The notes below the pieces were generated by a model that saw only the letters and a list, made by a program, of their open reading frames with translations, was not told the origin of the DNA and made no database searches. From Teratosphaeria epicoccoides (Eukaryota > Ascomycota > Dothideomycetes > Mycosphaerellales > Teratosphaeriaceae), in contig JADDMT010000062.1 of assembly GCA_021401465.1 (NCBI GenBank), positions 116,992 through 180,991 on the forward strand: a DNA stretch of 64,000 bases, in the 5' to 3' direction. Made by a program: the position numbers and the translations under genes. This document shows, piece after piece, positions 21,595 to 33,250 of this stretch; positions within the stretch are counted from its first letter, which is position 1, and each line of letters starts with the position of its first letter.

Positions 21595-23070
21595 TCTTTA
21601 GACTGCCCCCTTACATAGCTTATTTACCGTACTAGCTACTACGCCGCTGTCTCTACGCTGTAGGTAGTCTCCGAAGCCTTCCATAGTTAACAGCTATAGC
21701 TTGTAAGTCGTCTACATCCTCCTATGCCTTTCCTTATACGCTTAGAGGCGCATCTAGTCCGCAACCTATTCGACGATCTTGTCTTCGACCTCTACGCTCT
21801 CTAACATTCCCTCATACTTCTTGACTACTAGAAACTAAAGTCGAGGCAGCTAAGTAGCTATAATAGTCATGTAGAGTACGAACTGCTTAGAGTACACAAA
21901 ACTGCAGAGGTCTGCATTAATGTCATCTAAATTCTAGTAAATACATACATACCTGCCTGCTATGTTAGTAGCAGCTAAGCAGCTACTACGACCAAAATAT
22001 GCTACTATCGAATCATATCTACCTACTATTGCCATATTAAATTAGTAGGGACTATAGCTCTTACTAGCATGCTAGTCTTACAGGAGCTAAGAAACAAGTA
22101 AACTATAAGTAATACTATCTCCGCTAGCTCGCTAGACTTCAGGAAACACGGCTAGACCCCTGTTTAGAACACTACTATGTCTCTACGCCCGCCTGCTCGC
22201 TAGCCTACTATGGCCTTAGAAACATGTGTCGAGATGTACATATGTACTTGTTAGCGCATCTCGTTCCTCTGCACGTAGTACTAGACGATAAATGGCTTGT
22301 TTATTGTGCCATTCAAAGTAGCCAAGTTGTTGCGGGCTCCTGCGACGACGTCGCCAAACTCGCCCTACAGACGCTGTCTAAACTATAGAGAGAACTCGTC
22401 GTATGATAGCTCTATGTCATATGTATTCTACAGGCCTTAGTAGAATGCCTAGGTGTACTAGTCTTCTGTCTTGTACTCAACATTGACCTTCTTTTAGCCT
22501 GACTAATTAGCGTCTTCTATCTTTATCATAATGAAGACGACCTTCCTATTCCTTTTGCTCCTAAACATACGGACCCCCCTAAAACTCATCTAAGGGGCGT
22601 TAGGGGTCCCATTATAACCGACAACAATTAGCCTGCTAAAGAAAAGCTCATGTGTACCTAGCAGTCTAGTAAGTAGCACTCTGAATACCTTGTTCGTGAT
22701 TAGGGGTAGTATACTATTAGCCTACTCTCTTGTCGCGCGACTCGCTATGTCCTCCCCTTTAAAGATCTTCTTAAACGGCAGGATTTTAACGTGTCTAGTA
22801 AACATGAAGTTAGTGACTAGTCGTCATATCTCAGGGTTAACTACATACTTATTCCTATTCTAGGTTAGCCGCCTAGCGCAGCTGTCCTTATAGTTGTCGT
22901 GCTAGTCGATTATCTGGCAATTCTTGCTATAGTAGGCTACTACCTGACATGGGTACATCTTGAGCAGGCTGTTAATGCTACAATTAGCGTATTAAGCGAC
23001 TATGCTAGCTATTGTCTTGAATAGTAAGATAGAGGGTTAATTGATGTTACTACTACTTGTGTGTATTAGG
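21595..23070 (-). pseudogene. MYND-type zinc-finger protein gene in Plavaka copy 1, decayed
   Basis: The minus-strand frame begins near 23070. Its N-terminal part (complement of about 22880-22990) reads like a MYND finger: a CxxC-like start, then PCQVVAYYSKNCQIID, and a closing YKDSC. Copy 2 (59490-59600) keeps CGIDSLLKKC where copy 1 has lost cysteines, which supports the call. MYND fingers mediate protein-protein contacts and are common in fungal regulatory and methyltransferase proteins. The region after the finger is about 400 codons of unrecognised sequence. It diverges from the methyltransferase-like gene at 23862. There are many TAG stops and at least one phase change toward the 3' end. 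Confidence 0.6.
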
Positions 23071-23861
23071 CAAGTCTTCGAAGTTAGTTAATGTAATCAG
23101 TAAAGAGTTAAAGTAGAAGAGTAGTAGTAGATATAGATATCTCTTGCTGCTAAGTACACGCGCTACTGCCTAGCTAGCGCACATGAGGCCCTCGTAACTG
23201 CCGTCTAGATTAGTTAGCTGCTACGTGCTACTATGTGCTACATGTAGGTAGTTATCGCTCTTAACAAAGAAGTAGCAAACATGGCGACATCTATCCTATG
23301 CAGCTATGTCTACCGAGTGTACATGCCGCTATCAAGCTAGCGTTAGTGTAACTATGTCGCGGTTGCTACTATTCCTAATGCCTCCGTATAGTAGTAGATA
23401 AGGTCCGTAGGTCGCAACTACAAGGATCATTTTTTACTGCCTTTTAAGGCAGAATCGCCTCATATTATGCCTTCTTCATTTAGTCATGTGCCTAGGCAGT
23501 AGTGTGTAATATTCAACCGAATCTGTGACAGCGTCGCGTGCCTTCTGTTTCTAGCCATTTTTCAGGTAGCAGCGTCATGTGCCTTCTATTTCTAGTCATT
23601 TTTCAGGCAGAAGCTAATAATGTGACGATGTAACATGTGCAGTTAGCGACTATGCAGAGCACATAACCTACAGCTACTAAAATACAAAAGAAGCTTAGTA
23701 CTCTAAACTTCTTTCTTTTAAACAACTACCTTATCTAGTACTCGGCTTCTTCTTTAGCATCTATACAGATACTACTACACTAACAATACTATGGCATGTA
23801 AGCATTATATGCTCGTATGACGAGACTATAAACTAACACGCTAGTAGAATCTAAACCTACT
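23071..23861. promoter_or_regulatory. Divergent intergenic region with 41-bp direct repeats
   Basis: A 790-bp stretch between the start of the MYND gene (leftward) and the methyltransferase-like gene (rightward). It contains two copies of a 41-bp unit (from 23531 and 23572: GCGTC, GTGCCTTCT, TTTCTAG, CATTTTTCAGG) and a stem CTGCCTT-TT-AAGGCAG at 23438-23453. Both are kept in copy 2 (60050-60240). This is probably a shared promoter region; factors are unknown. Confidence 0.5.
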
Positions 23862-25255
23862 ATGTTGACGAATCTAACCCTAGACCTAGAGCTAGCGATC
23901 AGTGTAGGTTCTAAGCACGCCGAGTTCGCGGCCGACTACGTCCGCGATACTGTCTAGGTATTAGAAGCCGCCGTTGCACTGCAGAAGGCATATCCGGACT
24001 TCGATGCCTACGAGGATCTCGTTAACTACGCCCCTTAGGTAGAGCATTAAGCTAGGCACAAGGTGCTTGACGTCGCATGCGGCAGTAGCCTGATTAGGCT
24101 CCTAGCGAGTGCAAAGCTAGCTACGCTAGATAGTGTATACTTCCTAGACTTCTGTGCTAAGATGCTAGATAAGAGCTAGTAGTATGTGTTATAGCTAGGC
24201 CTTAGAGGCAATACTGTTACTTACTAATCTTTAGTACTATACGGGACTAGTAGGGAAGCGTAGACTCGTAGCGCTTCATCTAGGCGAGGCTCGGTCGCAC
24301 CCCTACAGCTAGCATCAAGCAGGCTACTAGATGCCCTAACGGCTTTTAGATAGTATTTGCAAAGGGCGTGCTAGAGATGTTCGAGCTACGGGTCTATTCG
24401 GGGCTAATCTGCTAGCTGCGCGAGCTAGTTAGTAACAACGGCTAGCTGATCTTGGATTAGAAGGAGCCTGCTCCTAGCTAGCAGCTACTCTTATACCGAC
24501 TAAGCGAGGCTACTTCTATGGCCTATTAAGAGTACACTATAAGAGACTAGGCCTTATTGCTATTACGCATTCAGAATGTTTAGCACCCTACCCTACTAAG
24601 TCCTGGCTTTAACTGTCTAATTACGTAGTACACTATGATCGCTAGCTAGGACGAATTGGCGAGGGCGCGGAGATCTATGCTTGCTTTCTTCGCTAAGCCT
24701 AGTATAGCAAGTAAGGTGTCCCTCTACGCAGACTTTCTAACCTACTACCTGACAGATCAGTTAACTGCTCTCTACAGCTTATTCGTCAAGCGAGCAAGAA
24801 CCCATGTCAGCTATCTAACCGCGGCGTTAGAGGTCAAAGTTGACATAGCGCGGCGTGAATAGCTTAATGGCAAGATTAGTAGTACTACTCCTAGGCAGAG
24901 GGGTTTCTAGGTTAAGCTCTTATATACTTACCTTATTAAGCCCATGGTTACGATATCTCTTAATCAAGTCAAACAGGAATTGTCGCGCACAGAGAGACGT
25001 ACGCTAGAATGACAGGTAGCGAAGGCTCTACAGAAAGGGTAGTAAATATGCGAGGTAGATAAGCTAGCTAGCTGCCTAGATACTAGCTAGCAGAGAGATG
25101 TGCATGTAATGAGAGACTTTCGGCTAGTAGCACTAACTGCCAATCCTGCGGCATAACTAATAAGTAGTTATGCACGTAGGTAGAAGACCTGCTTCTAGCT
25201 ATAGTAGGCAGTAATTCATGACTTTCTTAAGAACTTACTAAGCATCTACCTCTTA
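23862..25255 (+). pseudogene. SAM-dependent methyltransferase-like gene in Plavaka copy 1, decayed
   Basis: The frame opens at ATG 23862. At codons 68-76 it reads VLDVACGSS, which looks like class I methyltransferase motif I (SAM-binding glycine loop), followed by an acidic-residue strand (VYFLDFCAKML) as in motif II. After a phase change between about 24240 and 24330, frame 2 has FAKGVLEMFE and then LRELVSNNG.LILD, resembling the later core strands of Methyltransf_11/25-type enzymes. The open stretch 24656-24862 is the C-terminal part. Then a helical tail runs to about 25255. I see neither a PCQ nor a (D/N)PPY motif, so nothing says the substrate is DNA. The same gene is at 60476-61865 in copy 2. 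The phase change may be an intron or an indel. Confidence 0.55.
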
Positions 25256-25599
25256 GCGACGTGCCTGCTGTTAAAAAGAAGCTCGCAGCCGTTATCGCTA
25301 AACACGAGTTTCCCTTTCTCAAGGTTAGTAGCCGCGATTCTGACTAATCATACATACATATGCTAACTAGTTATGTTTCTAGCTCCTAGCTAAGCTTCGT
25401 AACAAGATCTACAAAGGAGTCATTATGTCGCCTACCCTGATTAGCATCATGTTTAACTACAGCATAGGTCAGCTAAGTAGCTAAGTCGTTAAGTCTACTA
25501 GCGCTAGCTAGAAGAACTGCGTGCTAGGAGCCCTCCTTGCGGTATGCTACCTTTATTAAGCTTACTAGTATAGCATTCGTTACATATGTCACGATCGTT
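25256..25599. other. Short unassigned stretch between methyltransferase and transposase genes
   Basis: About 340 bp where the two convergent genes end. Copy 2 has an unrelated segment of about 1 kb (61866-62885) in its place. No gene seen. Confidence 0.4.
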
Positions 25600-28500
25600 T
25601 ACGTTTGTTTCTCCTTGATTAGTCCTAAGTAGAGCTGCTAGCGACGCCACGCTTGAGCGATAGCGGCCCTTCCTTACTAGTAGCCGTAATATCGCGCTCC
25701 TTAGCTGTATTCAGGCGATGTAGCTTGTGTTTAGTTGCTACCCTAGACTCTTGTTCCTCCTAGTCCGCATTATATATGAAGTTATAGGTCTCAAAGTCAG
25801 CAGTGTTGTTAATGTACATGTCACATTAGCTAGAGGTGTCATATTTGTCTGTTAGCATAACGTAGATACTATAGTAGACGCTAGTAAGCCCGTAGATGCG
25901 GCGACCTTGCAGAGTACCTTCCTATAGGCTAGAACGCATCGCTATGATTACTGTCATGCCATGAACATCGTCTGCTCTTCTAGCTAGATCTTTCGGCTAG
26001 AACAGGTCTACAAACATACCTGTATAAGTCGGACGTTTATTATGTGCTAGTATTATGTAGTTGTAGCTATCTACTATGACGCGCGATTTCTTGTCTTAGA
26101 AGGTTACGACATATAACAGGCGAGTAGGCAGCCGGCCCTCGAAGGCGACAACTAGGTCGATTTGTCTATTAACGCTAGTAGTCTTGTCTGTAACTAGCGG
26201 CACTTTGTACTCCTAGACCTTGAGCTAGTCGTTATGGCGATTATCCTGGATTCCTTGCTAGTTCAGGGTATATCTAACGACGTCTGGCTTAGTTGCAGAT
26301 AGATTATTAGGATCCTTATGATGCATCTTCTAGCACTATACACTAGCATAGAAAGATACATCTAAATTGTCGACCTAATCCGGTCTTCCCTTAATCCTGT
26401 TAGGATCAAGACGCATTGTATTCGACGTCGATGTTGTATTAGACGATGCCCGGTACTCTCTAACAAACACTATAGCAGCATAACAGAAGTAAGGCCCTAC
26501 CTCTAGCCCCATGTATGCTACTACATTACTAACTGTCCTCTATATGTCTCTACCTAGTAACGATTAGCTAGATCTTAGCCTTCACTAGCTAAGGAAGGCT
26601 TCGACATCCTTCTGCTCTGTTAGTTAAGGCACTTCGCGCTCCTAAGCCTCTCGACGTTTAGCCTTAGTCTGCTGCTAGAACGTTAGGCTAGTATCAAAGA
26701 ATGTAAGCATAGTAATCTTTCGCTAGAAGTACTCTATAATTTAGTCCTCCTATCCGTTCTTCTTGTTAGTTAATTTAAATAGCTTCTTGACGTATTCGAC
26801 ATGCTTGTATTCGAAGTAGCTAGTATTAAGGTCTAGCGCGTTGCCGAAGAGCCGTATCATGTCTACGTAGTATATAAGGGCATAAAACTTAGGAAAATTA
26901 AAGTGCCCTTATAGTTTACATACATTGTCTACTATCTTAGGCTCCTCTGCTCGCTCTGTCTGCGCTTTCTTCTTTCTTAGCTCTCCTTTGCTTATGCGGT
27001 ACTCCCTAAACTCTTCTTTATACTAGTTACATCGGAATAGAGCGAGGACTATAAACCGGAGCGTTTCGCTATCATGTGAAGGATATTACGCTAACTAAGA
27101 GAAGTCTACTATCGCCCGCAAGAACCGGATAGCGCTATGTGCCTTAGCCTCTTCTAACAGTAGCACGAAGACTAGGAGCAACTGTCGCAGCATACTCTTC
27201 TACTCCTAGCCTGTCTATTAGCTTACTACAGACATCTAGCCAAACACCCGGAGGTTCCTAAATGTAGGCACTGCCGCAAAGTGACAGTTAATGATAACAT
27301 CTAGTTAATAATCTACGATAGTCTTGCCTTTGTTACTCTTTCTTGCTACTTTATGCTAGCCCTTAGCTTATAGGAGTGCCGCTCTAGCTCGCTTCGAAGA
27401 CAGAGGTAGTCGACTCTTAAGCAAATCTCGCGTCTAATCTATGACGTACATTAATACGCCCTTGAAGAGTTAGTAGAGCACGTCTACTATTAGCGTCTTG
27501 TAGATATTTAGGCTAGGGTGCCTAAATGCGAAGTTTAGTAGGTCATGCATGTAGCTGCCCTAGTCCTTCTTCGCCGCTCGCTAGAGCATGATTTGTATTT
27601 ACGTGTCCTTATATATCCACTATAGCGTAACCGCTTCGAGGTCTTCGCGTTTTTCTAGATCGATTATACATATCGTGTAGTAGCAGTTATTCTTCATGCC
27701 TGTAATCATTACCTGTTCTTAGTAGTCGCTCGCGTATACTGCGATATTTAGGAAACATCGCTGTGTCTCGCTATCCGCACACAAGACGTCGAGGCCCTTG
27801 CCTGTAGCGAGCTTAGCAATAGGGTCGAACATTGTCTTCATGTAGCGATAGTATAGCTCGTCCCTGATACTTCCTTTCCCGCCTTTGACTACTAGTAGCA
27901 TCGCTAGGAGCACGCTGCCTAGTCGATAGTTAGAGTTACGAACCGATCTAGGCAGGTTGCTAATCGTCAAGTATACTAGCCATGTAATCAGGTCACCTTA
28001 ATGATTAGTAACCTGTGTCTTGTCACTAGCAAGAATTAGTGGCACAATTGTCGCTCTGTCTATTCCAAGCTCTTTCTATTTGTCCTACTACTAGTCTGTA
28101 GAGGCCATGTCCTAATAGATCCGCCTAGGCGGGTTATCTAGAGTCTCGAGGCAATAAGGCGCGTACACGAGATCATTCCTGAAACCCTTGTGCCCTATGA
28201 GAAAGCGCATAACGTCTTCGACTTTCCGGTGCCTTAGAGGCACTGTCTTGACACTAGAGGTCGACTGTAGAGATTCTAATTCGATGTTCGTAATACTCTA
28301 CTTTATAATGAATAGTAGTTAGTAGGCACTTACTTCTTAGATCTTGTCCTTAAGCTCTATGCCTAACCGAAAGCTAAGCAGTTCGTAGATCTTCTGCAGC
28401 TAGGGATTCTTGAATAACTGATCGATAGCGTTGCTCGAAATGCCTTTGTGTAAGAGCTAGTATGCGAATACTACATCTACATTACTTTAGAAGAAGGTAC

Positions 28501-29216
28501 AGCCCTATTCGTTAAGTTCCTTATCTGTCTGTTCGTTATACCTAGTCAAGGTTATTACTAACTTAGTAGGATTACGGCTTAACGTACACTTTGATTAGCC
28601 TGCCCGCTATGAGACTACCTACGCCGAAAGGTGTCCGCTTGTATGGTTGCTTGTACCTAGCAGACAACAGCCTACTAGCGCGCATATAGATTGAAGCTAA
28701 GCTGTGCTCGCTTGTGACGCTATGTAGCCTACCTGTTTAGCTGCCATTCGTGTCTCTATATCGTCTATCTAGAGATGTAGCGTCTCTTGTAAATGCTGCT
28801 AGGTCGTCGTAGAGACTAAGCGCGTCGATGTTACTACTATTATTGTCGATTGCCCTAGCTGTTACTACTATCTCTTTCTCTTGTATGTAAGCCTCATTAA
28901 ACACAGGCTCGACGACTATGACTAGTTCCTCGTTTGCAACATACTGCCTATCTACTCCCGTAGTATCGTTGACTAATGCCCCCTCCTCGTAGGCAAGGAC
29001 ATCGTCTGCTAATTAAGTTTCGACTCTGTTGTTCGAGTCTAAGGAGATGTTCAAATCTGACGCGTATTTCTCGTCAGGTCTAAGATCCATAGTACTCTGA
29101 TTAATAAAGTGCTAAAACTTCGCTACTATGTAGGTAGGAACATGCCAGGCATGACTACTATGACCTTTTAATGCCTTGCTATAGCCTGTGTAGTATAGTA
29201 TGCGCTGTGAAGCCAT
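25600..29216 (-). pseudogene. Plavaka-type transposase, copy 1, decayed
   Basis: The minus-strand frame opens at the ATG complementary to 29214-29216. The core (complement of about 27600-28130) shows the Plavaka signature order: a LILASDKTQVTNH...D segment, then YLTISNLPRSVRN, a GSVLLAML.VVK segment, an LCADSETQRCF.NIAVYASDY segment, EQVMITGMK, and a C..C pair after it. Downstream, helical segments run to about 25600. The open piece 27719-27970 is part of this core. Stops are mostly TAG. The N-terminal 210 codons are in another phase than the core, so either an intron, an indel or a separate N-terminal gene lies near 28570. Plavaka transposases are described in large fungal DNA transposons; cut-and-paste action is the family expectation. 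Confidence 0.7.
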
Positions 29217-29910
29217 CGTCGACGTAGTGTGTTATAAAGGCTATAGCGCTTATAGACGCGTTAATTACTATAAACACCTGACCTCTAGAAAGGTACGCGT
29301 GCCGCGCGGGTAGCTAATTACCGCTCGGACGGTTTATCCTGTTAGCCGGCTATGCGTGGTTAGGGTTAGTGTTTAGGTTAATAGAAGAATCGAGTGTTAT
29401 TAGAGTGTAGTAGTAAAGGAGGGCCTAGAGTAGACGAAAATGGATGTGCTAGGAGTATACTAGCAGCAGTTATATCAGCTAACTCATTCTGTTAATCGCA
29501 GGTAGTACGAGCGCTATTTTAGCTAGGAATCCCGAATTTCGAGTAGTTTCATATATAAATCTAAAGTGTATAGTATTCATATGCATAGAGTCATACCCTC
29601 TATTACTAGCGGCTTAGATGTGTAGCGTAGACATAGTAGGAGTGCCGCTAGTATACTACTAGCAGTTGTTATCTGTCGATTGTAAGGGTTTAAAACGTGT
29701 AGTAGCGATCTATAGGTCAGACCTTGACGTAGTAGTAGTAGACGTACCGCTAGTATACTACTAGCATTTAGTAGTCGTCGAGTACATTCGAACAGACAGG
29801 ATGATCGGTGTTATGCATATACTCTATTAGATGAGGTGCTTGTAAAGTCGCTATCTAAAACGATACTACTCGCGCACGACTACTAGCATTACTCTATCAC
29901 AAGATTATAG
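29217..29910. other. Plavaka copy 1 intergenic region with palindromic boxes
   Basis: Three near-palindromes with a GTATAC core flanked by GCTAGT/ACTAGC-like arms lie at about 29446-29466, 29644-29665 and 29745-29768. Related boxes recur in the left end (21330), at 31383-31414, at 40963-41010 and at 41718-41739. No coding frame is convincing. Confidence 0.5.
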
Positions 29911-30528
29911 TCAAACCCTAGTTAATCTGTCATCTTACGCTAGCCTGCGTAGCCCGTACGATCCTATGCCTCTCTACTTGCCCTAATCATTGCGCATGGT
30001 ATTAATGAAGTCGTTACTAGTCTGCTAACAGTTTATAGTCTACTCTCCGAATTAGCTCTATAGCGTAACCTAGTAAAATCTCATTGCCTCTGTTAATTAC
30101 GCTAACTGCATTAATCTAGTGTAACTAACCCTGCTATAGGCTTGCCTAGTTAACTGCTATTTTAAGTTGTCATCTAGTATCGTGATAGCGTCGGCAGATA
30201 CAAGAGTTACGCTACTCTTAATTTTGTTCACGGTTAATATAAGCAACTAAGGGTCGTCTTAGTAGCCTTTAACAATAGGATTAGTAGTCACAAAGTCCCC
30301 TACAATCATGGCCTTATCTTTCGACCTATAATCTAGCCTGATAAACCTAGCTATCTTATTAAATCTGTCTAGGATGTAACTGTTCTCTACTACCTACTAG
30401 AGATACTAGTCAAAGTCAGTACATGTTAGGCAAGGAAACGGTTGCCTTACGCGTATAGGCTCAAGTATCCTGTTCCTATATGCGTGTCTTAAGTGCCACA
30501 ATTATTAGGACCCTAGCGTCTAGATCAT
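29911..30528 (-). pseudogene. Unrecognised frame in Plavaka copy 1
   Basis: A 206-codon minus-strand frame from the ATG complementary to 30526-30528 to TGA at 29911. It is interrupted by many stops (TAG and TAA) but reads as plausible protein between them: a segment PFPCLTCTDFD, then FNKIARFIRLDYRSKDKAMI, then KIKSSVTLVSADAITILDD. One C..C pair is present; there is no membrane segment or known motif. It is transcribed in the same direction as the transposase, about 700 bp upstream of it. I do not recognise it, and without a second copy in the window the call depends on frame quality only. Confidence 0.4.
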
Positions 30529-31616
30529 GCCTGCTACAGATAGTGTCGTAGCGGACTAGAAGATAGACAATGCGGCGTCGCATATACGACGGCTATAGCT
30601 ATGGCGATAAGGTGCGAAAAGCGCGGAAGAGTCTGCCGCATCTTTTATCTGAAGTTAGCTAAGAGACTAACGAGTATAAACAACGTGTGTTTCAAGTAAT
30701 CCTAACATCTGTAATTTAAACAGACACGATACAGGCACAGCCCGAACGATGAGTGTACGTGTTTCCTCGACAAGAACCTCTAAGACCTAGCGTGGCATAA
30801 TTCACAAACCTAAGGCGCCGTAATAGTAGAGCATAGGTACGATTAAAGCAGGCCTTGTACTTTAACATGACGATTACTTACGCCTATACGCTGCGTTAGA
30901 AGAATGGATAGAGTAGCTTAGCCTACTTGGCTAAATTGCGCGGTCGATAGCAGCGAAGGAGCGCATGTTCTAGGAAACAAGCGCCCTCTTTAGTAGTAGG
31001 AGGGAATTGTAACTTAAATTCCTGGCGACAGCAGAGGCGTTGTAGACACGAGTAGGGGAGGTCAGTTTTCGGCATCTACTATGCAAGATATCGTCAAACT
31101 ATTGGCAGTGGACAGTCTAGAAGTCAACAATTACCTAGGGTTAACACGAAGGTAGTATAGCTGTTATAGTTTAAACGCGGCTCGAAGGCCTTTAGAATAA
31201 TACGTACAGGATATTCTCTCGCATGCAGAACGAATCTTACTACTATATACGTAGGATCTACCGCAGAGTAACTACATCCGTTAGGCTGTGTTATACAGGT
31301 AGACATGCTATATAGCGCAGATGTGTCATAGTACCTATACTAGCTATCATTGAAGAATTAATGCTAACTGAGGCTAGTTCTACTAGCGGTATTTTAATAG
31401 CATACCGCTAGCAAGCTAAAAGTACCGCCGGCTAATAGGGAAGCGCAATTTCAGGGGTAGCCGATTTTAGATAACTAGACAGTAACTCGTAGTATGTGCA
31501 TATTTACATGCTATAGATATTATCCTTTACTAACCTGCTACTAGACCTACATGACTAAGAAGGATATACCGCGCTCTGTTCTCTACTAATCCTTTAAGTC
31601 GTGTCCTTCTTTAATT
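30529..31616. other. Unassigned Plavaka stretch
   Basis: About 1.1 kb with no convincing frame. A minus-strand open stretch at 31124-31306 (60 residues) has no recognisable features. A palindromic box (CTAGCGGTATTTTAATAGCATACCGCTAG) lies near 31384-31412. Confidence 0.4.
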
Positions 31617-32707
31617 ATGCCTTTAAAGAAAGACAGATAACAGAGGTCATGTTCCGCATCATCTAGCAGCAGTTCGAATTATAATCTAGCGAATGATTTA
31701 GAAGACCTGCTAAGCAACAATAGCGATAGTGTAGACGACAGTAACGAGGAGATAGCTAACTAGGAGCATGAGGATTTTATAGTGCCTAAAGCCTATATAA
31801 AGGTAACTAATGTAAGAAGCTACCCGCATATAGCGGCTATGCTAACATGCATACAGATGATAACGTACTAGTCATAAAGAGACTAGACGCATAAGCGGTC
31901 ATCCTTACCGCTAAGGCGGAATCGGCCGTACAAGAGGCTTCGGTTATCGTCTTACGACACATGACGAGATAGTAGCAAACCTGAGAATGACAGGGTAAAG
32001 ACATAGTAGCTAAGCATCTATTAAGGCTATTATAATAGCCGACCTACTAATCACGGGAGCGACAGCAACAGTCAAAACTACCGCAATAGCGAGTCTCGTA
32101 GCCACTAGGGCAATAGTAGTAGTCAAAGTTAGTCTAGGAGCTAGTCAAGTAGCCGTTAAGGCTATAATAGCAGCTAGACTACAAACTCCGACTAAGGATA
32201 CGACTACTCTAGCAGCGAAGATATACGTAGTAGCCCTCCTGTGCATAAAGACAAGTTAATCGAGCCTTTACTCGTCAAAGTCCGAGAACTCTCGTAGATA
32301 GACGCTTTACAAGGGCAGAAGGGCATTTCTGTGCTATACCCTATAGCTCCTACTTACTAGCCGAGTTGTAAGCATATTGCAATTAACTAGTAGCTCGTAG
32401 CGCGTGATATGCTAGGGATAAAAGGTCGAGTTAGCTTAAGGCTAGACGACGTAGATTTAGATACTATAAGTACCTGCGTAGGTCCTATGAGGAGGTGCTA
32501 ATGTTAGGGGCGTAGATAAGGCAGAGGTTGCGTTAGTGTTATAATAACTACACGAATAGGGTCAGAGAAGCTATACTCGCATAGTCTAGCAAGGTAGACA
32601 ATAAGTAGGGTTTAAAGGACTAGGCTGCAGATATGTTAATAGAAAGCAGATTCGAATGCGAGAACGAAGAAGAGGTAAGGAGAGAAGGCTTAGATGTCGT
32701 CGAAAGC
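31617..32707 (+). pseudogene. Unrecognised serine-rich frame in Plavaka copy 1, split by element F
   Basis: The frame opens at ATG 31617. It reads as a serine/asparagine-rich, acidic N-terminus, a long low-complexity stretch rich in S, Q, N, R and Y, and then a more ordered segment (LIEPLLVKVRELS, then GISVLYPIAPTYQ). There are many TAG stops. Element F is inserted at AAAGC (32703-32707), and the element resumes at 39718. I cannot follow the frame with certainty after the insertion. No known domain. It could be a nucleic-acid-binding or structural accessory protein, but that is a guess from composition. Confidence 0.4.
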
Positions 32708-33191
32708 TGTCATAGGTGTCAGGAGTACTGTCCGGAGTACTATAGGATACAGGATTGTGAGGGTCCTAAGTGCTATAAGTCATAGTACTATCATGGGAGT
32801 ACTATGAGTCATAGGCATAGTCATAGGAGAAAGGATCTGTCACGTAAGGACAGATCCCTAGATCTGTAGGGTCAGTCTACAGATCTATAGGCCTACAAGG
32901 AAGAAGGGATCTGTCACGGGATAATAGACCCTTAGATCTATAGGGTTAGTCTACAGATCTACAGACATAGATCTATTAGGTCTGTTAACAGATCTAACAG
33001 AGCTGCTCTGTCTCTCTAGTATATAGGGCTAGCTTTAGGACAGGCAGTTAGGAGCTTCGTGCTTAATTCTCAATTCCCTTTCCCTAGGGGATAGTTAGTT
33101 ACAAGGTTAACTGCTATTGTCGATATTCTTTATAGCTCTGCGAGTCTAACACCTAGTTACCTTCCTGCTATCGGCACCTACCCTTATGACA
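32708..33191 (+). repeat. 5' LTR of element F
   Basis: 484 bp. It contains a run of inverted repeats between 32833 and 33003 built on GGATCTGTC/GACAGATCC and AGATCTGTAG/CTACAGATCT. A TATATAGGGC stretch near 33022 may be the TATA box. Confidence 0.95.
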
Positions 33192-33250
33192 TTTTGAGCA
33201 CTACTTCTAAGGAAGCATCAGGAGACTCGTCGAGTGCTTGACATACGCCT

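Noticed and set aside
21927..21952. A possible intron (GTATGT...TTTAG on the minus strand) in the MYND gene
   Set aside because: It would be only 26 bp, shorter than normal fungal introns, and RIP creates TAG at random.
23862..25255. DNA cytosine methyltransferase
   Set aside because: Only general class I methyltransferase strands are visible, with no PCQ or ENV motif, so no DNA substrate can be claimed.
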